64,000 bases of DNA from Burkholderia paludis (GTDB lineage: Bacteria > Pseudomonadota > Gammaproteobacteria > Burkholderiales > Burkholderiaceae): the NCBI RefSeq assembly GCF_000732615.1, contig NZ_JPGL01000012.1, forward strand, positions 142,749-206,748. The letters are read 5' to 3'. The stretch's first letter is position 1. Every line of letters starts with the position of its first letter. Under the pieces are notes generated by a model. That model did not search any database and was not told the origin of the DNA. It saw nothing but the letters and a program-made list of their open reading frames with translations. Shown here in pieces: positions 18,401 to 25,984 of the stretch. A program made the translations under genes and the position numbers.

Positions 18401-21400
18401 CGACATCACGCCGCCGAACGTATCGCCGGCCGTCGCCAGCGTGAGTGTCTGGCTCCCCAGCGTCACGCCGCCCAGGCCCGCCAGGCTCGCGATCGACGCG
18501 CCCGCCGTCGTGCCCGAGAGGTCCAGCGTGCCGTTGTCGACGACCGCGCTCGACGCGATGCTGCCCGCGCCGCTCAATGCCAGCGTCGCGCCGCCGGCGA
18601 TCGTGGTCACGCCGATGTAGGCATTCGCGCCGCTCAGCGTTTCGCTGCCGCTGGCGATGGTGAGTCCGCCGCCGATGCCCGACATCGCGCCGCTGAAGGT
18701 GTCGCCGGCCTTCGTCAGCGTCAGCGTCTCGTTGCCGAGGTTCACGCTGCCCGAGCCGGACAGGCTCGCAATCTGGCCTCCGGTCGTTACGCGCGACACG
18801 TCGAGCGTGCCGTTGTCGGTGACCGCACCCGATGCGATGCCGCCCGTGCCGCTCAATGCCAGCGTCGCGCCGCCGGCGATCGTCGTGGCCCCCGTGTAGG
18901 TGTTCGCGCCCGCCAGCGTTTCGGTGCCGCTTGCCAGCGTCAGCCCGCCGCTGCCGGATATCGCACCGAAGAACTGGTCGCTTGCGCCGGTGAGCGTGAG
19001 CGTCTGGTTGCCCAGCGTCACGCCGCCCGCGCCCGAGAGCGTCTTGACCGACGCACCGCTCGTCGTGCCTGAGATATCGAACGTGCCGTTGTCGGTCACG
19101 CCTCGCGACTGGGCAATGGTGCCCGTACCGCCGAGCGCCAGGGTGGCGCCGCCGGCGATGGTGGTCGGTCCCGCGTACGTGTTGGCGCCGGTCAGCGTCA
19201 GCTTGCCGGCGCCGGTGCTGCTGGTCACGATCAGCGCGCCGTAACCGTTGAGCACACCGCTGAAGGTGGACGCCTGACCGTCGGTATCGACCGTGCCGAT
19301 CGTCTGCAGGAACATGCCGCGGCTGGAGGTCATGCTCGTCGTGGTCTGGAGCGTGCCGCCGAGGAAACTCAGGATACCGGACGATGCGCCCAGGTTCGCG
19401 TCCGACGAAACGGCCAGCGTGCTGCCCTGGATCGTCGTGCCGCCCGCATAGGTGTTCGCGCCGCTCAGCGCTTCGGTGCCGCCGCTGATCCAGAGGCTGC
19501 TGTTGCCGGAAATGACGCCGCTGAAAGCACCCTGCGCGTTGGTGAGCGTCAACCGCCCGTTACCCGCAATCAGGCGGCCCGAGCCCGAGAGGCTCGTAAT
19601 CGACACGCCGCCCGGCGTGGGCGTCACGGCCGAAACATCCAGCACGCCGTTGTCGGTCACGCCGCTCGACTGGGCGATGCTGCCCGCGCCGCTCAGCGCG
19701 AGCGTCGCGCCGCTGCCGATCGTCGTCGCGCCCGCGTAGGTGTTCGCGCCGCTCAACGTCAGCGTGCCGGCGCCACTGCTGCTGGCGACGCTCAGGCCGC
19801 CCGTGCCGCTGACGACTCCGCCAAGGGTCGACGCCTGACCGTCGGTATCGATCGTGCCGCCGCCATTGACCAGCGTCACGGCACGGCTGGACGTGACGCC
19901 CGCCGTCGTTTGCAGCGTGCCGCCGGCGAGCGTCAACGCGCCCGAGGACGCCCCCAGGCTGGCGTCGGACGATATCGCCAGCGTTGCGCCGGTCTCGACC
20001 GTCGCACCACCCGTGAACGTATTCGCGCCGCTCAGCGTCAGCGTGCCGTTACCCGTGCTGCTGGCGGCGATCAAGCTGCCGGCGCCGCTGATCACGCCGC
20101 TGAAGCTCGCGCGATTGCCGTCGGTATCGATCGTGTTGGCGCCGGCGCCCAGCAGCACGTTGCGGGCGGACGTGACACCCGCCAGCGTCTGCAGCGTGCC
20201 GAAGTAGAGCGACACCGTGCCCGACGACGCCCCCAGGCTGGCGTCGGACGTAATCGCCAGCGTGCCGCTCTCGAGGGTCGTTCCTCCCGTATAGGTGTTC
20301 GCGCCGCTCAGCGTCAGCGTGCCTTTGCCGGTGCTGCTGTCGACGAGCAGCGCCCCCGAGCCGCTGATCACCCCGCTGAAGGTGGACGCGTGCCCGTTGC
20401 GGTCGATGGTGCCGCCGCCGTTCAGAACCACGTTGCGGCTGGACGTGATGTCCGCCGTCGTTTGCAGCGTGCCGCCGGACAGTGTCAGCGAACCCGAGGA
20501 CGCCCCCAGCCCCGCGTCGGACGACACGGCCACCGTGGCGCGATCGATCGTCGTGCCGCCCGTATAGGTGTTCACGCCGCCCAGCGTCAGCGTGCCGCCG
20601 TCGAGACTGCTGGCGACCGTCAGGCCGCCCGCGCCGCTGAGCGTTCCACCGAAGCTGACGGCGTTGCCGTCGGTGTCGATCGTGCCGCCGCCGCTCCCCA
20701 GCACCACGCCGCGGCTGGACGTGAGGCCTGCCGTCGTCTGCAGCGTACCGCCGGCGAGCGTGAGCGCGCCCGTCGAGGCGCCCAGGGCGCCGTCGGAAGA
20801 AATGGCGAGGGTTCCGCCGGAAACCGTCCAGGGCGTGACGGCCGAAGTCGTGTTCGTCAGCGTCCACGTGCCGGCGCCGGTTTTCTGGAAGACGCCGAAT
20901 CCCTGATACGCGGCGCCCGGGCCAATCTTGCTGACATCGAAACTGCCATTGGCGGTGCCGCCGAGCGCGAGGGTATCGGCGGCGCTGAAGGCCACGACGT
21001 TGCCGTTGATCGTCGAGCCCGCCTCCAGCGTGAGCGAGTTGACGCCCCCCGTGAATAGAATCGCGGCGGCTTGCGCACCGGTGCCGCCGTCCGCATATCC
21101 GCCGGAAATCGTTCCGCTGTTGGTGACCGTCACATTCGAGCCGAGTATGCCCGCGCCGCCCGCCCCCGGCCCCGTCTCGAAGCCGACGCTCGTGCCGCCG
21201 TTGCCGCCCGAAATGACACCGGTGTTGGACACGCTGCCCGAATTGACCAGCACCCCCGAGCCGCCGCCGCCGCCGCTGCCGATATCGCCGCGGCCAAAGC
21301 CCGGCATACCGCCGTTGCCGCCGTTGCCGCCGGCGACCTTGCCCGAGTTGGAGAGGGTGGCGGAATTCACCAGAATCCCCGTGCCGCCGCCGCCGCCGCC

Positions 21401-21697
21401 GCCATCGCCGCTCCCGCCCTGGCCGCTCATGGACGACGTTCCGCCTGCCGCGCTCTGCGCATGCACGAGCGGCGCCGACCCGATCAGCCCGAGCGCAAGC
21501 ACGACCGCCGTGACCCGGCACGCGCCCGGTTGAAATGACATCATGTTCGACAGGAAACGGGGCGATTCAGACGCGTCGGCCTCAACCGTTCCATCCGCAC
21601 GCTTGCTGCTCTTGCTCCCCTGTGCCCGTGCCAGTTCCGATACCACCTGGAACATCCCCTGACTCGTATTCCAAACGATCCGGTAAACATGATTCAT
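12488..21697 (-). CDS. giant repeat autotransporter adhesin, 3069 aa
   Basis: A type Va autotransporter. An extended signal peptide region (ESPR, MNHVYRIVWNTSQGMFQVVSE) leads to a hydrophobic core (VTAVVLALGLIGSAPLVHAQ). A Gly-rich linker follows, then about 30 beta-helix passenger repeats of the autotransporter-associated strand type (GGANTYTGATTIAGGATLAL..), and a C-terminal 12-strand beta-domain of roughly 280 residues that ends in the usual aromatic residue (VRVGYQF). The start at 21697 is preferred because the ESPR begins MNH and a GGGG site precedes it; an ATG 12 nt earlier abuts its AGGAA. Predicted to span the outer membrane and display a long fibre for adhesion or aggregation. A divergent orphan response regulator lies 770 nt upstream. 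Confidence 0.95.
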   Translation of the reverse strand: MNHVYRIVWNTSQGMFQVVSELARAQGSKSSKRADGTVEADASESPRFLSNMMSFQPGACRVTAVVLALGLIGSAPLVHAQSAAGGTSSMSGQGGSGDGGGGGGGTGILVNSATLSNSGKVAGGNGGNGGMPGFGRGDIGSGGGGGSGVLVNSGSVSNTGVISGGNGGTSVGFETGPGAGGAGILGSNVTVTNSGTISGGYADGGTGAQAAAILFTGGVNSLTLEAGSTINGNVVAFSAADTLALGGTANGSFDVSKIGPGAAYQGFGVFQKTGAGTWTLTNTTSAVTPWTVSGGTLAISSDGALGASTGALTLAGGTLQTTAGLTSSRGVVLGSGGGTIDTDGNAVSFGGTLSGAGGLTVASSLDGGTLTLGGVNTYTGGTTIDRATVAVSSDAGLGASSGSLTLSGGTLQTTADITSSRNVVLNGGGTIDRNGHASTFSGVISGSGALLVDSSTGKGTLTLSGANTYTGGTTLESGTLAITSDASLGASSGTVSLYFGTLQTLAGVTSARNVLLGAGANTIDTDGNRASFSGVISGAGSLIAASSTGNGTLTLSGANTFTGGATVETGATLAISSDASLGASSGALTLAGGTLQTTAGVTSSRAVTLVNGGGTIDTDGQASTLGGVVSGTGGLSVASSSGAGTLTLSGANTYAGATTIGSGATLALSGAGSIAQSSGVTDNGVLDVSAVTPTPGGVSITSLSGSGRLIAGNGRLTLTNAQGAFSGVISGNSSLWISGGTEALSGANTYAGGTTIQGSTLAVSSDANLGASSGILSFLGGTLQTTTSMTSSRGMFLQTIGTVDTDGQASTFSGVLNGYGALIVTSSTGAGKLTLTGANTYAGPTTIAGGATLALGGTGTIAQSRGVTDNGTFDISGTTSGASVKTLSGAGGVTLGNQTLTLTGASDQFFGAISGSGGLTLASGTETLAGANTYTGATTIAGGATLALSGTGGIASGAVTDNGTLDVSRVTTGGQIASLSGSGSVNLGNETLTLTKAGDTFSGAMSGIGGGLTIASGSETLSGANAYIGVTTIAGGATLALSGAGSIASSAVVDNGTLDLSGTTAGASIASLAGLGGVTLGSQTLTLATAGDTFGGVMSGSGGLTLEGGTETLGGANTYTGATTIAAGATLALSGTGSVARSSGVIDNGTLDLSGTTAGASVASLTGLGGVTLGNQTLTLTNAAGVFNGAMSGNGGLTLASGTETLGGVNTYSGATTIAGGAVLALSGAGSIASSGVTDNGTLDLSGTTNGASIASLAGSGGVTLGSQTLTLTKAGDTFGGAMAGSGGLTLASGTETLSGANTYTGATTIAGGATLALSGAGSIASSAVADNGTLDLSGATAGVSLASLAGSGGVTLGNQTLTLTKAGDTFSGAISGNGGLTLASGTETLGGANTYTGATTIAGGATLALSGTGSAASSNVTDNGTLNLSGATAGAALASLAGSGGVTLGNQTLTLTKAGDTFGGAMAGSGGLTLASGTETLGGANTYTGATTIAGGATLALSGTGSVAKSSGVTDNGTLDLSGTTAGAAVTSLSGSGGVTLGNQTLTLTKAGDTFSGAIAGNGGLTLASGTETLGGTNTYTGATTIAGGAKLALSGAGSIASSAVNDNGTLDLSGATAGASLASLSGSGGVTLGGQTLTLTKGAGAFGGAMSGSGGLTLTGGTQTLGGANTYTGATTIAGGATLALSGAGSVAQSSGVIDNGTLDISGTTNGASVTSLTGSGGVTLGSRTLTLTNATGVYGGAISGTGGLTIASGTQTLTGISTYTGITTIGSAATLILSNANNIALGNVVDYGKMMVEGTIGALSGNGNLALGGSGLTLSGANGSFGGVISGDSGLTLASGVETLGGANTYTGGTTIEAGTLVVSSDANLGAASGALTLNGGTLRTTAGITSSRSVTLNSRGGTVDTDGQASTLGGVIGGAGGLSVTSSNGAGTLTLSGANAYTGVTLIDSGATLALSGAGSIAQSAGIVDDGALDLSGTTAGASISTLLGSGSVTLGNQTLTLTKAANTFSGAIAGNGGLTLASGTETLGGANTYTGATTIAGGATLALSGTGSVARSSGVIDNGTLDLSGTTAGASLASLAGSGGVTLGSQTLTLTKAGDTFGGAIAGSGGLTLASGTETLGGANTYTGATAIAGGATLALSGTGSIASSAVADNGVLDLSGTTAGAAVTSLAGSGGVTLGSQTLTLTKAGDTFGGAIAGSGGLTLASGSETLSGANTYTGATTIAGGATLALSGAGSIASSAVNDNGTLNLSGATAGVSLASLSGAGGVTLGSQTLTLTKGAGAFGGAMSGSGGLTLTGGTQTLGGANTYTGATTIGRGATLALSGTGSVAQSSGVIDNGTLDISGTTNGASVTSLTGSGGVTLGSRTLTLTNATGVYSGAISGTGGLTIASGSQTLTGISTYSGITTIGSAATLILSNANNIALGNVVDNGKLVVEGAISALSGTGNVTLGNAGLALSGVNGSFGGVISGGSGLTMTSGTQTLTGANTYAGATTIASGAELALSGAGSIAQSSGVTVNGTLNLSGTTSGASVANLAGGGMVELGSRTLTLTNAAGTFGGTFNGTGKLLVSGNSGSLIVNGNSAGFSGITEVAQGRLEVGDIDTPSARLGGDVLVDLPGTLRGHGTVAGSVTNNGTVMPGGSIGTLTVGGNYKQAGNATLAVEVSPTAASQLKVNGAATLGGTLAITYDPGTYSAKQYTLVAAQSLSGTFGNVTSTGTANLGTLTPSIAYGATAVDLTLSAPGAPATPGAPIVVAPVDTGIYTAVGTSVALGAQAAGSALLDRLDRASAATAANPDGWITATASQTKVGGTNGAPGFQSTRYGFLAGLDQKRGDYTVGVAASYSHADIGEQVTGDTGTTDTLRAALYGSRFVGPVNLAATLGAGLDFLAQKRPLGAPGSATGDHMGQEVTTGAQASLPLAFGGVTLTPRIGLRYAYFHANGFGESGAGGQDLNVGTDNVHSLQPYAGVTLDQAFGSELKPVNVQLRLGYAREVLDTHRAITVAAQDGTQFAAPGTNLPHGYLSTGAGVSMHLSKRLDVSLNYDAVINTGGASMQQGSVRVGYQF
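14370..18950 (-). repeat. near-identical 276/279-bp tandem coding repeats
   Basis: Inside the autotransporter gene, units of 92-93 codons repeat with a 276- or 279-bp period and very high DNA identity. A larger duplication is superimposed: the block beginning with the rare ISTYTGITTIGSAATLIL unit recurs about 1926 bp away (near 14.37 and 16.30 kb), equal to seven units. Recombination could change the fibre length in 92-residue steps. Confidence 0.9.
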
Positions 21698-22468
21698 TAC
21701 TAACCCCATTTCCTATTGACGTATTTTTTATAAATTTGATTCGCCGACCGGCACTTGAATGTCCAATCGTGATATTCGGCACTGCGAGACAAAAACGCGT
21801 ACACGCAAACGATTTACTATTGAAAACCGCCGCGATTCACTCAAATCATTTCATTGGCCTTTCATCGCCGTCATTTCTGCTTACGGCTCATTCCGGGCGC
21901 TTGCCGTCAGTGAACGACAAAAAGCCGGCCTCTTTCTGCAAGGCTTTTTTTGATGGTTTCTTCCGGAAGCCGAAGCATATCGAGGCCCGTCATGCGGAAC
22001 CTGACAAATCCTGACATCCCCGACATCCCGCCGGCCATCGCATTTAATTCGCGGAGATCGATTCGAATACGGGTCATCTTTAATTTCTCGAATTCATCTG
22101 TAAAACCCGTTTCCTTTCAATTCAAAAACGATCGTCGCGGCGACTCGATGAAGGATTGCCGCCGAAGCGGCCTCGCCGCAAGCGATGGCGGTGCCGGCTC
22201 CGCCGTTCCCCGGCGTGCGCCTGTCGGCCGCTTGCCGTCACCCGGTCGTTCTGCATGCCTTACAAAATGAAAGAGCGACGCACGGCCGCTTCGGTGCCGC
22301 GCGGCTAAAGTTTTTGCGCATGCATACCGTAATAGAGGGGCGTGCCCACGGCGGGTCCTCTCCGTTCGCACGCGGCGCGACCCTCGCCCGCCAGTCGGAC
22401 TCGACCGGCATCCCGGGTTGCGCCGCAGCGCTTCAGCGAAGCAGGACGAGAACGTGTAAGGCGGGGAG
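21698..22468. other. 771-bp divergent regulatory region
   Basis: No gene is supported. It separates the autotransporter (minus) from the response regulator (plus). GC content falls sharply between about 21710 and 22130 compared with the rest of the window, as is common for H-NS-type silenced promoters. It contains a terminator-like hairpin at 21919-21951. Confidence 0.6.
21919..21951. terminator. terminator-like hairpin in the autotransporter upstream region
   Basis: AAAAAGCC, a 15-nt loop, then GGCTTTTTTT: an 8-bp stem flanked by A- and T-runs that would work in either direction. It lies about 220 nt upstream of the autotransporter start, so it is not at the end of any called gene. It may act as a leader attenuator or insulator. 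Confidence 0.5.
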
Positions 22469-23149
22469 GTGCAAGTGCACGATGGCGTGATGGGGAAGGT
22501 GCTTCTGCTCGACGATGAGGTCGAACTGCGCGAGGAAATTGCCGCTTTCCTGCGCAAATGCGGCTGGCTCGTCAGCGAGGCCGGCACCATCGCCGAGTTT
22601 CGGCAGCTCGCCATGCACACCGACATGGCGATCATCGACGTCATGCTGCCGGACGGCAGCGGTTTCGACGCGGCCGCATGGTTGAGAGCGCAACGGCAGG
22701 GCTGCGGCATCGTCATGCTGACGGCCCGCGGCGAGACGCTGGACAAGGTTTCCGGCCTGAAGGGCGGCGCCGACCACTACATCGTCAAGCCCGCGAAGCT
22801 GATCGAACTCGACGCCACCCTGCATGCCCTGAGCCGCCGGGTGGTGGCGAACTGGCGACTGGATCGCCAGGCCTTCGCGCTGTTCGCGCCGGATGGAAAG
22901 CGCCTGGATGTCTCCGGCAGCGAAATCAGCTTGCTGGAACTCATGGCGCGACATCCGGCCAGGCCCGTCAGCCGCCGGCAGATCGCCGAGACCTTCGGCT
23001 ACGACTGGATCGATTACGACGAGCGCAGGCTCGAGGCCGTGGTGAGCCGCCTGCGGCGACGCTGGCGCAACGAGCTGGGATCGGACCTTCCGCTCCGGAC
23101 CGTCCACCGCGAGGGCTATACCTTTGCCGAGCCGCTGTCGCTGGGTTGA
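22469..23149 (+). CDS. orphan OmpR-family response regulator
   Basis: A two-domain regulator, 226 aa. The receiver domain has the acidic pair in LLLDDEVELR, phospho-Asp in AIIDVMLPDGSGF, Thr in MLTARGE and Lys in IVKPAKL. The C-terminal winged helix (SEISLLELMARHPARPVSRRQIAE to VHREGYTF) binds DNA. No histidine kinase gene is adjacent. The start is uncertain: GTG at 22469 abuts the GGGGAGG site; GTG at 22475 or ATG at 22490 has better spacing. It is divergent from the giant autotransporter, so control of that adhesin is a reasonable guess. Confidence 0.9.
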   Translation: MQVHDGVMGKVLLLDDEVELREEIAAFLRKCGWLVSEAGTIAEFRQLAMHTDMAIIDVMLPDGSGFDAAAWLRAQRQGCGIVMLTARGETLDKVSGLKGGADHYIVKPAKLIELDATLHALSRRVVANWRLDRQAFALFAPDGKRLDVSGSEISLLELMARHPARPVSRRQIAETFGYDWIDYDERRLEAVVSRLRRRWRNELGSDLPLRTVHREGYTFAEPLSLG

Positions 23150-23169
23150 GCATCGGCGGCAAACGAACC

Positions 23170-23311
23170 TGCCGCGCGCGGGATCGCACGCTGGCATTCA
23201 GTCCGGCGCGCCCGCGTCACGCGGCGCAGCCCGTGCGAACGATCCGATCCATCCGGGAGTTATCCGGTTTGCAGGCGTGCGCAGCGACCGCGTGCGGTCA
23301 CTGCGCGGCGA
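23170..23311 (+). repeat. 142-bp divergent direct repeat, copy B
   Basis: Partner of 12218-12359 (ungapped, about 77% identical). It lies between the convergent 3' ends of the response regulator and the SDR gene. Confidence 0.75.
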
Positions 23312-23347
23312 GCGGCCGGCCGAGGCGGCCGCCCGCCCGGGCGACGC

Positions 23348-24052
23348 TCACAGCGCCTTGACGATCGCGCCGTCGACGCGGATGTTCTGCCCGGTGATAT
23401 AGCCCGCGCCGTCCGACAGCAGGAACGCGACCGTCTTCGCGATCTCGCCGGTCTTGCCGAAGCGGCCGGCCGGAATGCGCGCGACGATCTCCGGCGTTTC
23501 CGGCCAGCTGTCGATGAAGCCCGGCAGCACGGCGTTCATGCGGATGTTCTCGGCCGCATAGCGTTCCGCGTAAAGGCGCGTCCATGCGCTCAGCGCCGCG
23601 CGCAGCGTCGACGAGACGGGCATCGGCTGCTCGGGCGCGTCCGCCGCGAAACTCGAGATGTTGACCACCGCGCCGCCGCCCTGCTTCTGGAAAATCGGCG
23701 TCACGCGACGCATCACGCGCACCACGTTCAGCAGGATCAGGTCGAGCCCCGCGTGCCAGTTGTCGTCGGTGATCGCCAGCAGGTCGCCCTTCGGCGGATG
23801 CCCGGTATTGTTCACCACCGCGTCGATGCGGCCATGGCGCGCCATGGTCTCCTGCACGAGCCGGTCGATGTCGGCCTCTTCCGTCACCGAACCCTGGATG
23901 CCGAAGCCGCCGAGTTCCTCGCCGAGCGCCACCGCGCTGCCCGACGGCGACATCAGCGCGACGCGATAGCCCGTCGCCGCCAGTTCGCGCGCGATCGCCG
24001 CGCCCATGCCCTTGCCCGCCGCCGTGATCAACGCCACTTTTTCTACAGTCAC
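23348..24052 (-). CDS. short-chain dehydrogenase-like protein with altered active site
   Basis: A classical-size SDR, 234 aa. The Rossmann nucleotide motif appears as TAAGKGMGAAIARELAATG (TxxGxGxG variant), followed by the NNTG motif and catalytic-loop Ser in NISSFAAD. Where the family has YxxxK, this protein reads SSTLRAAL, so the catalytic Tyr and Lys appear replaced by Ser/Thr and Arg. The C-terminal NIRMNAVLPGFIDS and GAGYITGQNIRVDGA are normal. It starts at GTG 24052, 7 nt after AAGGAG. It is divergent from a LysR gene across 134 nt, which probably regulates it. It may be a non-classical reductase or a pseudo-enzyme. Confidence 0.87.
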   Translation of the reverse strand: MTVEKVALITAAGKGMGAAIARELAATGYRVALMSPSGSAVALGEELGGFGIQGSVTEEADIDRLVQETMARHGRIDAVVNNTGHPPKGDLLAITDDNWHAGLDLILLNVVRVMRRVTPIFQKQGGGAVVNISSFAADAPEQPMPVSSTLRAALSAWTRLYAERYAAENIRMNAVLPGFIDSWPETPEIVARIPAGRFGKTGEIAKTVAFLLSDGAGYITGQNIRVDGAIVKAL

Positions 24053-24146
24053 GATTTGCTCCTTGATCGATTCCTGCCGCCGCGCAGCCGCCGTTCGGCC
24101 CGCCATGGTGGTAATGTAGACGCATCGATGACGCCTGTCGAACCAG

Positions 24147-24167
24147 TATTTCTGCCTCCAGACAATA
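24147..24167. promoter_or_regulatory. LysR-box-like palindrome
   Basis: TATT-TCTG-CCTC-CAGA-C-AATA, containing T-N11-A, lies between the divergent SDR and LysR genes, 20 nt before the LysR ATG. It suits binding by the adjacent regulator with autoregulation. Confidence 0.45.
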
Positions 24168-24186
24168 GTTTTTCTACAGCCTGAAG

Positions 24187-25080
24187 ATGCCGCTCCGCCC
24201 ATCCCGCCTGCCGCCGCTGAATGCACTTCGCGCGTTCGAAGTGTCCGCGCGGCACCTCAATTTCCGCGCGGCGGCCGACGAGATCGGCGTCACGCAGGGC
24301 GCGGTCGCGCAGCAGGTGCGCCACCTCGAGGACGTGCTCGGGCTGAAGCTGTTCGAGCGCCTGCCGCGCGGCCTCGCGCTGACGCACGACGGCGCCGCGT
24401 ATTTCTCCGACGTGCAGCGCGCGCTGCACGCGATCGCCGACGCGACCGACAAGCTCGTGAAGCGGCGCGCCGCGCTGACCATCAGCACGACGCCGTCGTT
24501 CGCGTCGAAATGGCTGATCCCGCGGCTCGCGCTGTTTACCGATGCGCATCCCGACTACGACGTGCGCGTGATCGCCGACCCGCAGATCGCAACGTTCCGC
24601 CACGACGGCGTCGATCTCGCGATCCGCTACGGCAAGCCGCCGTTCGGCAAGCATCTCGCCACGCATGCGCTGTTTCCGCTCGACGTGTGCGCGGTGTGCA
24701 GCTCCGCGCTGCTGGCCGCGCCCGCGTCGCCGCGCGCGCTCGCCGGCCAGGTGCTGCTGCACGACGCGCACGACCTGTGGCCCGCGTTCCTCGCCGCGAT
24801 GCCGGAGCACGTCGACATCGATCCGCACAAGGGGCTGCGCTTCAACCAGACGTCACTCGCGATCGACGCGGCCGTCGCGGGCCAGGGCATCGCGCTCGCA
24901 ACCGATCCGCTCGTCGAGCGCGACATCGCCGCCGGCCGGCTGTGCAAGCCGTTCGATTTCGCGTTTCCGCTGTCGGTGGGGTTCTATCTCGTGTATCCGG
25001 CCGAGCGGCGCGATGACGATGCGATCGTCGTGATGCGCGAATGGATGATCGCGCAGGCGGCGTCGGACGGGCAGCCCTGA
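24187..25080 (+). CDS. LysR-family regulator, GcvA-like
   Basis: A LysR transcriptional regulator of 297 aa. The N-terminal winged HTH (LNALRAFEVSARHLNFRAAADEIGVTQGAVAQQVRHLED) has the FRAAADEIGVTQGAVAQQ pattern of the GcvA subgroup. The effector-binding domain runs from residue ~95, including LAIRYGKPPFG and AVAGQGIALATDPLVE. It is divergent from the SDR gene; a LysR-box palindrome sits between them. It converges with the flavin oxidase-like gene, the stops being 16 nt apart. Confidence 0.92.
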   Translation: MPLRPSRLPPLNALRAFEVSARHLNFRAAADEIGVTQGAVAQQVRHLEDVLGLKLFERLPRGLALTHDGAAYFSDVQRALHAIADATDKLVKRRAALTISTTPSFASKWLIPRLALFTDAHPDYDVRVIADPQIATFRHDGVDLAIRYGKPPFGKHLATHALFPLDVCAVCSSALLAAPASPRALAGQVLLHDAHDLWPAFLAAMPEHVDIDPHKGLRFNQTSLAIDAAVAGQGIALATDPLVERDIAAGRLCKPFDFAFPLSVGFYLVYPAERRDDDAIVVMREWMIAQAASDGQP

Positions 25081-25096
25081 GCGGGCCGCGCCGGGG

Positions 25097-25684
25097 TCAC
25101 GGCGCGATCCAGCGGCTGTCGTCGCCGCCTGCGCGCAGCTCGAATACCGCGCGGCGATGCCCGGTCCGCGCGAGTTCGAGCCAGTCGATGCGCGTGACCG
25201 TCATCCGGATCAGGCAGAAGTTTTCGTAGCCGTCGCCGGCCGGCGCGGCGCCGTCGGCGTGCGCGGCTTCCGGCGATTCGATCGGCGTGCCCGGCGGCAA
25301 CGGTGCGCGATACAGCAGCAGCGTGTGAGGGCGGCTCGACGCCCAGATCGCGCGCCGCTGCGCTTCGTCGTCGCAGAACGATGCCACGCCTTCCGCGCGA
25401 ATCTGCACGAGCGCGTCGAGATCGGCCGCGACGATCGAGAGGCGCGGATCGCGGCGCAACTCCGCGACTTTCTCCGACCGCGCGTCGGTATGAAACGACA
25501 GCGTGCGATCGGCGCGGCTCGCCTGGCGCAAAACGATCGTGCGCACCTTCGGCGCGCCGTCGAGGCCGAGCGTGGCCGCCTGGAGCATCGTGAACGGCGA
25601 GCGCCGGGCGCTTGCGCCGGATTCGAGGCAGGCCCACAGGCGGTCGTAGGTCTGCTCGAGCGATTCGAACGGGGCGTCGGGCAT
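25097..25684 (-). CDS. Alr4036/PNPOx-family FMN-binding protein
   Basis: A split-barrel flavin protein of the pyridoxamine-5'-phosphate-oxidase superfamily, 195 aa. PMLQ-like FTMLQAATLGLDGAPKVRTIVLRQ, SFHTDARSEKVAELRRDPRLSIV and the C-terminal ENFCLIRMTVTRIDWLEL match the Alr4036 subgroup. The final RRAVFEL..WIAP replaces the PdxH substrate motif, so it is probably not the main PdxH. The ATG at 25684 is chosen; a TTG 36 nt upstream is in frame, and neither has a clear ribosome site. The next upstream genes on this strand are a 63-residue protein and an aminotransferase. Confidence 0.85.
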   Translation of the reverse strand: MPDAPFESLEQTYDRLWACLESGASARRSPFTMLQAATLGLDGAPKVRTIVLRQASRADRTLSFHTDARSEKVAELRRDPRLSIVAADLDALVQIRAEGVASFCDDEAQRRAIWASSRPHTLLLYRAPLPPGTPIESPEAAHADGAAPAGDGYENFCLIRMTVTRIDWLELARTGHRRAVFELRAGGDDSRWIAP

Positions 25685-25780
25685 GGGCGGGCGATGAGCG
25701 GACGTGTTTCGATCGCGCAAGCTTAGCGGATTGCCCCGGCGGCGGCTCGCCCGCGACGCGGCCCGCCGCGCCGGCGCCGG

Positions 25781-25972
25781 TCAGTTGTAGCCGAGCACGA
25801 CCGAGGCGGCTTCGCCGGCCTCGGCCGCCGGCTCCGCGCCGAACCGGCCGAGCACGTCGGCCACGTATTGCGGCCCCGCGCTGATCTGCGACGACCGGTG
25901 CGCGACGGGCCGGCTGTCGGCCGCGCCCGGCGCGGCGCCCGTCGATGCGGAATCGTTGACGGTGAGGTTCAT
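25781..25972 (-). CDS. 63-aa protein of unknown function
   Basis: A short hydrophilic protein with an Ala/Gly/Ser-rich N-terminal half and a more ordered C-terminal half (SAGPQYVADVLGRFGAEPAAEAGEAASVVLGYN). AAGGAGAG, 7 nt before the ATG, gives strong support. The start is 12 nt after the aminotransferase stop, so they share a transcript. It has no signal peptide, Cys residues or known domain. The size and setting recall a small accessory subunit or a peptide precursor, but nothing proves either. Confidence 0.65.
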   Translation of the reverse strand: MNLTVNDSASTGAAPGAADSRPVAHRSSQISAGPQYVADVLGRFGAEPAAEAGEAASVVLGYN

Positions 25973-25984
25973 CCCGATCTCTCC

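Noticed and set aside
14370..18950. Regular repeats that could suggest a CRISPR or satellite array
   Set aside because: The units are in-frame coding repeats of a beta-helix passenger with no unique spacers.
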